In this document: piece by piece, positions 26,193 to 32,464 of the stretch
Numbering within the stretch: position 1 is the first letter of the stretch
How the letters are laid out: the number at the start of each line of letters is the position of its first letter
From: Clostridia bacterium
Lineage (GTDB): Bacteria; Bacillota; Clostridia; UMGS1810
NCBI GenBank assembly: GCA_017621495.1
Contig: JAGATB010000013.1
Span: 1 to 55,132 of the forward strand
Length of the DNA stretch: 55,132 nt
Reading direction: 5' to 3'
Notes under the pieces: generated by a model
What the model saw: the letters and a program-made list of their open reading frames with translations, nothing else
Told to the model about the DNA's origin: nothing
Databases searched by the model: none
Position numbers and translations under genes: made by a program

Positions 26193-27947
26193 CTATCTGT
26201 TATACAATTTGTATAAATCAGCGTATTTACCGCCCAGGGCAATCAATTCCTCATGTGTTCCGGTTTCTTCTATTCCTTTTTCGGTGAGGACTATTATCCT
26301 GTGGGCATTTTTGATTGTGGTAAGCCTGTGGGCTATGGTTAGGGTAGTTCTGTTTTGAGCCAGTGTCTCCAGTGACTTCTGTACTATGAGCTCGCTCTCG
26401 TTGTCCAGTGCAGATGTGGCTTCATCCAGTATAAGTATGGGCGGATTTTTCATAAACACCCTTGCTATGGAGAGTCTCTGCTTCTGACCGCCGGAGAGCT
26501 TTATACCTCTTTCACCTATATAGGTATCGTATCCCTTTGGCAGAGCTGTTATAAACTCATGTGCACCTGCCAGCCGTGCGGCATTTTCTATTTCCGTGTC
26601 TGTGGCATCCTGCTTGGCATAGGCTATGTTGTCTCGTACCGTTCCGGAGAACAGATACACATCCTGTTGTACTATACCTATATTATCACGCAGAGATTTG
26701 AGGGTTACGTCCTTGATATTTATACCGTCAATATATATGTCTCCGGAGCTTAATTCATAAAACCTTGGCAAAAGATTGCACAGGGTAGTCTTACCGCTGC
26801 CGGAAGGCCCCACAATAGCTATATTTTCGCCTTTCTTGATGTCTATGTCAATATGGGTGAGCACATCATCGGATTTGTCATTATATTTGAAGGTCACATC
26901 CTTAAATGTTACTCTGCCCTCCACAGCACCAAGGGGCTTGGCATTATCGCTGTCACATATATCAGCTTTTTCACTCATTATCTGATTAAATCTGTCTATA
27001 CCGGTAATACCTTTCTGGAACTGTTCCGTAAATTCCACTATCTTGCGTATGGAAGTGATAAGGGTTTGTATATACAGCAGATATGCTATAAGGTCAGCCG
27101 GACTTATGTGATCTTCCAGCATGAACATGGACCCCAGTACTATTACCGCCACATACATCAGTCCGTCAAAGAACCTGGTACATGACTGAAACCGCGCCAT
27201 GTACTTGTATGCTTCTTTTTTGCGTTCATAAAAGGTAATGTTACCCTCTGCGAATTTCTTTTTTTCGTATTCTTCATTGGCGAAGCTCTTTACAACTCTT
27301 ATCCCCAGCAGACTGTCCTCCAATGAGGCATTGAGTTCACCCACTTGCTCTCTTTGCTTGGCGAATGCCTCCTTCATCTTACCTCTGAACAGCTTAACTG
27401 CAAGCAGCATAAGAGGAAGTATCAAAAACAGCAGAAGCGTAAGAGTCACATTGATACCACTGAGTATGATAAATGAACCGGTTATCTTGATTGCAGCTAT
27501 GAACACCTCTTCGGGAAAGTGGTGTGAAAATTCCGTTATATCAAAAAGGTCGGTGGTTACCCTGGACATTATCTGACCTACCTTGGCATTATCAAAGTAG
27601 TTGTAGGATAATTTGGTTAAATGGGAAAACATATCCCGCCTCATATCTGTCTCTATTTTGGTGCCGGTTATATGACCTATGTATGCCATGAAATAGTTCG
27701 CCGCCGTGTCCATAAGCTTGAGAAAAAGATACAGTCCGCCGAGCCTAAGCACCAGCTTCATAGTGAGCAGGGCAGGAGTATTTATGGCAGTGTCTGTTAT
27801 GTGGCGAACTATCAGCGGCAGTATCAGCTCACATACCGTAGAGAATACCGCACATATCAGGTCTATGATTATAAGCCATACATAGGGCTTATAATATGGT
27901 ATAAAGATTTTAAAGCTGCTGAGAGCTTTAGACTTTTTATTATTCAT
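26193..27947 (-). CDS. ABC exporter (fused membrane and ATPase domains)
   Basis: A 584-residue half-transporter of the MsbA/multidrug type, acting as a dimer in the cytoplasmic membrane. Six transmembrane helices occupy about residues 15-300. The nucleotide-binding domain has Walker A GPSGSGKTTL (about 382), Q-loop, signature LSGGQKQR (about 485), Walker B ILILDEATSALD (about 503) and H-loop TIAHRLTT. All catalytic residues are present. The substrate is unknown; drugs, lipids or peptides are all possible. The downstream HMA gene offers a hint of metal-linked function but no more. Confidence 0.92.
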   Translation of the reverse strand: MNNKKSKALSSFKIFIPYYKPYVWLIIIDLICAVFSTVCELILPLIVRHITDTAINTPALLTMKLVLRLGGLYLFLKLMDTAANYFMAYIGHITGTKIETDMRRDMFSHLTKLSYNYFDNAKVGQIMSRVTTDLFDITEFSHHFPEEVFIAAIKITGSFIILSGINVTLTLLLFLILPLMLLAVKLFRGKMKEAFAKQREQVGELNASLEDSLLGIRVVKSFANEEYEKKKFAEGNITFYERKKEAYKYMARFQSCTRFFDGLMYVAVIVLGSMFMLEDHISPADLIAYLLYIQTLITSIRKIVEFTEQFQKGITGIDRFNQIMSEKADICDSDNAKPLGAVEGRVTFKDVTFKYNDKSDDVLTHIDIDIKKGENIAIVGPSGSGKTTLCNLLPRFYELSSGDIYIDGINIKDVTLKSLRDNIGIVQQDVYLFSGTVRDNIAYAKQDATDTEIENAARLAGAHEFITALPKGYDTYIGERGIKLSGGQKQRLSIARVFMKNPPILILDEATSALDNESELIVQKSLETLAQNRTTLTIAHRLTTIKNAHRIIVLTEKGIEETGTHEELIALGGKYADLYKLYNR

Positions 27948-27970
27948 TATGTTTACCTCGTGTTAACTTT

Positions 27971-28028
27971 GTAGGGAATGCATTTATGCATTCCGTAATT
28001 GGGCGTAAGGGATAAATCCCGTCCCTAC
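27971..28028. repeat. GTAGGGA...TCCCTAC palindromic intergenic repeat
   Basis: The outer arms GTAGGGA and TCCCTAC enclose two small hairpins, GGAATGCAT-TT-ATGCATTCC (27975-27994) and GGGAT-AA-ATCCC (28009-28020). It belongs to a family with members at 34460, 34564 and 43923. The right arm provides the TAG stop codon of the pgeF gene on the minus strand. Confidence 0.7.
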
Positions 28029-28837
28029 ACCATAGAAATTATCGAAGAAATAAGCCCCCTGCCGGGTCCCAATCCTCTGTGTGAATAGAAATCCTCACTG
28101 TTACAGCAGGTGCAAAGGTCGCTTAATGCAATTTTATTTACTCCGGCATTTTCCAGTATGTGTTTATTTATAAGCATCAAATCAAGATAATGCTTTGAAT
28201 CCTTTATAAATATAGCATCCTCAAATCCAAATTTGTCCATGAATTGAATGTATAGTTCCTCCGATACCTCATAGCAATTTTTGCATATTGCAGGTCCTAT
28301 GGAGCATATCACGTCCTCCGGACGGGTGCCGAATCTCTTATTCATTTCATCAAGGGTTTTTTCAGCCAGATTATCATATGTTCCTCTCCAGCCGCAGTGA
28401 GCGTTGCCTATTGCCTTGTTAACCGGGTCTAAATATGCTATGGGCACACAGTCTGCAGTGTGTATCACCAACCCTATGCCGGGGGTATTGGTTATATGAG
28501 CATCTACGTCTGTATAATCCCTGTCTCTGAAAATCCCTTTGCCTATATCATCCTCTGTTACAAGGCGTACGTTTGCACTGTGGGTCTGCTTGGCAAACAC
28601 CAGCCTCTCGACATCAAAGTCTGCCGCCTTGCAAAAACGTCTGTAGTTTTCTACCACGTTTTTAGGGTCATCGTCAGTTTTAAATCCCAGGTTAAGGCTC
28701 TTTAGGTGCTCCTTTTGAGACACACCGCCGTGCCTGGTGGACACAGCATGGTTCACGAAGTCAAATCTATCGAAAATCTTGTATCTAAGGTAGGTAACAC
28801 CGTCTTTGGTATAGATATTCATTGCATCTGATTTCAT
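28025..28837 (-). CDS. pgeF: YfiH/PgeF-family multicopper-like polyphenol oxidase (laccase domain) protein
   Basis: A 270-residue protein of the DUF152/YfiH family, described as a peptidoglycan-editing factor or purine nucleoside phosphorylase-like enzyme. Motifs: KQTHSANV, HTADCVPIAY (about 130), HCGWRGT and the Cys-rich IGPAICKNCYEV, which supply the family's His/Cys/His metal site. The final codon TAG lies in a repeat element. It starts by an ATGA overlap with the PAP2 gene upstream, so the two are translationally coupled. Confidence 0.88.
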   Translation of the reverse strand: MKSDAMNIYTKDGVTYLRYKIFDRFDFVNHAVSTRHGGVSQKEHLKSLNLGFKTDDDPKNVVENYRRFCKAADFDVERLVFAKQTHSANVRLVTEDDIGKGIFRDRDYTDVDAHITNTPGIGLVIHTADCVPIAYLDPVNKAIGNAHCGWRGTYDNLAEKTLDEMNKRFGTRPEDVICSIGPAICKNCYEVSEELYIQFMDKFGFEDAIFIKDSKHYLDLMLINKHILENAGVNKIALSDLCTCCNSEDFYSHRGLGPGRGLISSIISMV

Positions 28838-29361
28838 AGTGTTTTCCTTTCAAGACTGATTAATTTATATGAAGCATATCCATACACAATGCCAAGCATC
28901 GCTCCGAAAATCACATCGGTAGGGTAGTGCACACAAAGGTATATTCTGGAAAGTCCCATAAGTGCAGCGCCTATGTATACATATATACCCGGAGTTTTAT
29001 AATATCTGCGTATGCTCTCTGCCACTGCGAATGCCGCCATGGTGTGTCCCGACGGAAAAGACGGATCACCGAGGGCAGGTATTATAAGCTTGATTGCCTT
29101 GTCAAAATCATATGGGCGAACTCTGTCAAACAGAGGTTTTAATACACCGTTGCCTATTATAAGGCACAATATAAGCGAAACCGCAGCACATATCCCGCAC
29201 TTTCGTGTCTTGGGAATAAGCATGAGCACAAGTGCCAGTATTATCCATACAGCACCCTTGTTGCCCAAAAATGATATAAACGAAAATATATCATCAAGTA
29301 TTCTGTTTGAAAAAGCGGAATTAAGGGCCTTTAATATTTCAGCTTCAATAGAATTCACCAT
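28834..29361 (-). CDS. PAP2-family membrane phosphatase
   Basis: A 175-residue membrane protein with several transmembrane helices and the three PAP2 signatures: K-x6-RP as KPLFDRVRP, PSGH as FPSGHTMAAFA, and the final SR-x5-H-x3-D as SRIYLCVHYPTD. All catalytic residues are present. Such small bacterial PAP2 proteins often dephosphorylate undecaprenyl diphosphate to recycle the cell-wall lipid carrier; other lipid phosphates are possible. A well-formed minus-strand promoter precedes it (29390-29419). Confidence 0.88.
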   Translation of the reverse strand: MVNSIEAEILKALNSAFSNRILDDIFSFISFLGNKGAVWIILALVLMLIPKTRKCGICAAVSLILCLIIGNGVLKPLFDRVRPYDFDKAIKLIIPALGDPSFPSGHTMAAFAVAESIRRYYKTPGIYVYIGAALMGLSRIYLCVHYPTDVIFGAMLGIVYGYASYKLISLERKTL

Positions 29362-29389
29362 ATAAATCTCCTTGTCACAGTATACTAAT

Positions 29390-29419
29390 ATTATAGTACA
29401 ATTTATTGCCTTTAGTCAA
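29390..29419 (-). promoter_or_regulatory. Sigma-A promoter for the PAP2-pgeF operon
   Basis: Reading the minus strand, TTGACT (29419-29414) and TATAAT (29395-29390) are separated by 18 bases. The -10 box ends about 28 bases before the PAP2 start codon. Confidence 0.65.
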
Positions 29420-29439
29420 GGTTAATTTTGCACTTAAAT

Positions 29440-29471
29440 AAAACAATCCGATGAATTGTTTTGCAGCCGAG
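29440..29471. repeat. Dispersed AAAACAAT...ATTGTTTT element
   Basis: AAAACAATCCGATGAATTGTTTTGCAGCCGAGA-type sequence, with 8-bp arms AAAACAAT and ATTGTTTT. The same element recurs three times in the tandem repeats next to tRNA-Leu (first at 36206), differing by a few bases. Confidence 0.6.
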
Positions 29472-29508
29472 ACTTGTCGTTTTTTTTGTATTATTTTATA
29501 AAAGTATA

Positions 29509-29537
29509 TTGACAAATGTAGATATACTTGCTATAAT
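29509..29537 (+). promoter_or_regulatory. Consensus sigma-A promoter of the blaI-like gene
   Basis: TTGACA (29509-29514) and TATAAT (29532-29537) are exactly 17 bases apart, matching the consensus at every position. The promoter overlaps the first BlaI-type operator, which is consistent with repression by promoter occlusion. Confidence 0.8.
29512..29525. promoter_or_regulatory. BlaI/MecI-type operator, copy 1
   Basis: ACAAATGTAGATAT fits the BlaI/MecI dyad core ACA-NN-TGTA. It overlaps the -35 box of the promoter. A near-identical copy lies 36 bases downstream. Confidence 0.7.
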
Positions 29538-29547
29538 GAATATAGCC

Positions 29548-29561
29548 ACAGATGTAGATAT
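29548..29561. promoter_or_regulatory. BlaI/MecI-type operator, copy 2
   Basis: ACAGATGTAGATAT differs from copy 1 by one base and lies just after the -10 box, around the transcription start. Two operators flanking a promoter are typical of autoregulated blaI/mecI systems. Confidence 0.7.
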
Positions 29562-29585
29562 ATTATTTTTAAAAGGAGTGATATT

Positions 29586-29957
29586 ATGTCGGCTATAAAA
29601 CATACGATAACAGATGCGGAATACGAGATTATGTGTATTCTATGGAGAAGTAAGGAAAAACTTACGGTTGCAGATATTATAAAAGAGCTTAATAACAATG
29701 ATTGGACTGCTTCTACCGTTGCAACCTTTATGGCTCGTTTGCTTAAAAAGGGCGTTATTTCTTGTGATAAAAAAGGCAAGATAAACTATTATTTCCCTGT
29801 ACTCAAGCAGAGCGAATATGCTCTTGATGAAACAGAGAATCTATTATCAAAGATTTATAAAGGATCAGTAAAGAATCTTGTTGCGACACTCTATGAAAAC
29901 AAAAAACTTTCAAATGAGGATATGTCGGATTTGAAAAAAATGTTTGAATTGGAGTGA
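29586..29957 (+). CDS. BlaI/MecI/CopY-family transcriptional repressor
   Basis: A 123-residue winged-helix repressor. The N-terminal DNA-binding domain contains ITDAEYEIMCILW, VADIIKEL and WTASTVATFMARLLKKG (recognition helix about 43-58), all characteristic of the family. The C-terminal half would dimerise. BlaI-type repressors are cleaved by a partner M56 protease when the signal is sensed. The partner follows 4 bases later, and two matching operators lie in the promoter, so autoregulation is likely. Ribosome binding site AAAAGGAG. Confidence 0.93.
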   Translation: MSAIKHTITDAEYEIMCILWRSKEKLTVADIIKELNNNDWTASTVATFMARLLKKGVISCDKKGKINYYFPVLKQSEYALDETENLLSKIYKGSVKNLVATLYENKKLSNEDMSDLKKMFELE

Positions 29958-29961
29958 GATT

Positions 29962-30777
29962 ATGACGAAGCTTTTTGAAACAGTGCTTATCTTAAGCCTG
30001 TTCGGATTTAGTATAACCGCTATCTTGTTATGCTTAAAACCGATTACAACTAAGAAATTTCCTGCAAAGTGGCAGTATTATGTATGGATAGTGATTATAC
30101 CTACATACAAGCTTATTCCGGAGCGAGAAGTTCAGAGAATAAAATATATGACACGAACCGAAACACCTGCAACCGAAATAGAGATTACAGAAATTACCGA
30201 ACAGGTTCCTGATGTTCCCGAGACACAGCCAATTACGGAAAGAGAAATCAGTGTGACACAGGATGTAAAAATAAAGGTGCTTGATCTGCTTGCAATTATC
30301 TGGATATGCGGAGTGGGAATTTTCCTTATGATTGTAATGATGAGTTATCTGATATACATACTGCAAAGAAGAAAAAATGCAATTTCGATGGAAGGTAATT
30401 CTGTTTTGCTTGAAGTGAAAAGAGAATTAAAAATACGTAGGAAGATAAGAGTCAGAATGTCGCCGGATGTAGGATCGCCGATGCTTGTTGGCGTTTTCTT
30501 CCCGGTTGTATATATGCCTTGCAAGGAAATACCACACGATATGATGAGGTTGGTATTTCTTCACGAGTTGACTCATTACAAAAGAAAAGATTTGATTATA
30601 AAGTGGTTTGCATTACTTGTTAATGCGGTCCATTGGTTTAATCCTCTTTCATATCTGATTAGTAGCAATTTGAGCGAAGCATGCGAGATTTCATGCGATA
30701 TGGAAGTTACAAAAAATATGAACGATGAAGAACAAAAGTTATATATGAAAACCATTCTTGAATTGGTAGAAAAATAA
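29962..30777 (+). CDS. BlaR1/MecR1-like M56 metallopeptidase (membrane part only)
   Basis: A 271-residue membrane protein with N-terminal helices, then the M56 peptidase zinc motif HELTHYKRKD (about 200) on the cytoplasmic side. ATG 29962 is chosen because GGAGTGAG lies just upstream; TTG 29944 overlaps blaI. Full BlaR1 proteins are much longer, with another transmembrane helix and an external sensor. Here the reading frame stops after TILELVEK, where related proteins continue, and the expected continuation appears in a new frame in the next gene. Its likely role is signal-dependent cleavage of the BlaI-like repressor. Confidence 0.85.
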   Translation: MTKLFETVLILSLFGFSITAILLCLKPITTKKFPAKWQYYVWIVIIPTYKLIPEREVQRIKYMTRTETPATEIEITEITEQVPDVPETQPITEREISVTQDVKIKVLDLLAIIWICGVGIFLMIVMMSYLIYILQRRKNAISMEGNSVLLEVKRELKIRRKIRVRMSPDVGSPMLVGVFFPVVYMPCKEIPHDMMRLVFLHELTHYKRKDLIIKWFALLVNAVHWFNPLSYLISSNLSEACEISCDMEVTKNMNDEEQKLYMKTILELVEK

Positions 30778-30791
30778 GGAGGTGATTTTAT

Positions 30792-32084
30792 ATGTTGGAA
30801 AAGATGTTCACAACCAAGATGAGTGCAGACAAAAAGAAATTGCAAAGCAGATTTTCAAAAATCCGCTCCAAAAACGGAAAGACATCGAAATTCATAGCGT
30901 TGGCCGTGTTTGCTGTTATAATAGTGTCAATAATATGTGTTTCTATATGGGTAGCCGTTAGCAGTCAGGACGATATGATATTATATAAAAATGAAGCAAT
31001 GAATTTTAAACTGGAAATCCCGTTAACTTGGCAAGGAAAATATATTGTTGACGAATCAGCGGTTGATGAAAATTATATAGCATTCAAACATAAAAGAATT
31101 GCAGAAAAGCACGATGGTATGGGAACTCTGTTCTCGGTTATCAAATTGCCCGATTCTGAAATTGATGAATATATGAATATGGTGCCAAATCAGACAGTTT
31201 GGTGGCGAAATCAGGATTATGGATATTTAATTGGGAGGCCAACAGATGTTCAGGTACCTATATTTGCAGGCAACGATGAAGAGGGTATAAAACTTGCTGA
31301 AGAATACCAAAAAATGTATAGGGATATTTCATATATCGAATCCACCTTCTCATTAATAAATGATGTTGGTACTCCTAATATAGTCAATGCTGAAAATTTA
31401 TCTTACGCGCAAATTAAAGATTTACAAAGACAGGTAGATAACGGACACTTTCCCTGGAGAATAGATTATGAGCAAGTTATACAGATGTACCTTTCCGGCA
31501 AAGGGATTGATGTTGAAGATGGAGAGATAATTGCATTTGCAGGTGACGGAGAAGGATGCAGTGCCACATATTCAGTAGATGGAAATACATATATAGTGGA
31601 CCTTTTTAAACCAATTGAAAAGAGTGAACACGGAATTTGGGTTGTACGGTCTTTTGAAAAGAAAAAGTCAGCGATCATCCGGGAAGTCTTCTTTTATAAG
31701 GCTACACCAGAGCAACCTATGATTGAAAAGGGAGATGACGGATGGTATAAAATATCATCCGTTATAGATGCTCATTTCCAGTATGAAGGTGAAGAACCAG
31801 TTTCAGTCGTTGCATATTTCACACCTGCAGGAACCGAAATGGATGAATACAAAAGAGAAGTTGGAAAAATAACTGCACCATATACTTACATGACTATGTC
31901 AAAAACTCTTACAATGCAAATTCAATTTCCAAAAAATGCAACAATAGGGCATTTGTGGTTTGTTTTTAAATTTGAAGATGGCTCAAGCGAGATATCAGAT
32001 ACCTTTAATGTAATCATGGAATCGTATTCAAGTGATGCAAAAGAAGCTCTTGAACCTGTTGTAGATGCAGCAATATTTAATTAA
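30792..32084 (+). CDS. Membrane-anchored extracellular protein, probable detached BlaR1-like sensor
   Basis: A 430-residue protein with a positively charged cytoplasmic start (KKKLQSRFSKIRSKNGK), one transmembrane helix (about 35-58) and a large extracellular region with no recognised enzyme motif. The first 60 residues look like the segment that normally joins an M56 domain to its last transmembrane helix in clostridial BlaR1-like proteins. The gene has an exceptionally strong ribosome binding site, AAGGAGGTGA at 30776-30785, so it is a real separate gene and not just a frameshifted tail. I infer a sensor subunit for the M56 protease; ligand unknown. Confidence 0.7.
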   Translation: MLEKMFTTKMSADKKKLQSRFSKIRSKNGKTSKFIALAVFAVIIVSIICVSIWVAVSSQDDMILYKNEAMNFKLEIPLTWQGKYIVDESAVDENYIAFKHKRIAEKHDGMGTLFSVIKLPDSEIDEYMNMVPNQTVWWRNQDYGYLIGRPTDVQVPIFAGNDEEGIKLAEEYQKMYRDISYIESTFSLINDVGTPNIVNAENLSYAQIKDLQRQVDNGHFPWRIDYEQVIQMYLSGKGIDVEDGEIIAFAGDGEGCSATYSVDGNTYIVDLFKPIEKSEHGIWVVRSFEKKKSAIIREVFFYKATPEQPMIEKGDDGWYKISSVIDAHFQYEGEEPVSVVAYFTPAGTEMDEYKREVGKITAPYTYMTMSKTLTMQIQFPKNATIGHLWFVFKFEDGSSEISDTFNVIMESYSSDAKEALEPVVDAAIFN

Positions 32085-32184
32085 AATGCAACTTTTTGGC
32101 ATTTAAAATTGTATTATATATGAGAAAACTTTTCCCTTAAAAAACGTCTAAATAGTATAAATTGGTTTGGAGGTGCAGTATGAA

Positions 32185-32451
32185 ATGATATTGAAGAAAG
32201 TTGCTTTAATTTTGCTGATTATAACTCTGCTAATGATTACCGTATCAGTAGTTGTATATGCAAAAGATTTTGAATTTCATAACGGAGTTTACAGAGGTGA
32301 AAAATGGGAATTTGATTTTGGTCAGCCGAAGAAAAACTACATAACAATCATTCCGCAGGACAGACCGGAACCAAAAGTGTATGGAAAAGGTTATGTAGGA
32401 CGAGTTGAATTACCTGAAAAGGAATACGAAATATTCCTATTAGGTCAGTAG
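32185..32451 (+). CDS. Small exported protein of unknown function
   Basis: An 88-residue product with a hydrophobic N-terminal helix (about 5-24, signal peptide or anchor) and a short polar domain ending at IFLLGQ. I pick ATG 32185; the ribosome binding site GGAGGT ends 10 bases upstream. An ATG at 32179 has better spacing but meets a stop after two codons (ATG AAA TGA). No homologue is recognised. It lies 100 bases after the sensor-like gene and 13 bases before the serpin gene, so it may belong to the same regulated unit. Confidence 0.6.
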   Translation: MILKKVALILLIITLLMITVSVVVYAKDFEFHNGVYRGEKWEFDFGQPKKNYITIIPQDRPEPKVYGKGYVGRVELPEKEYEIFLLGQ

Positions 32452-32464
32452 GGAGGTACACATA

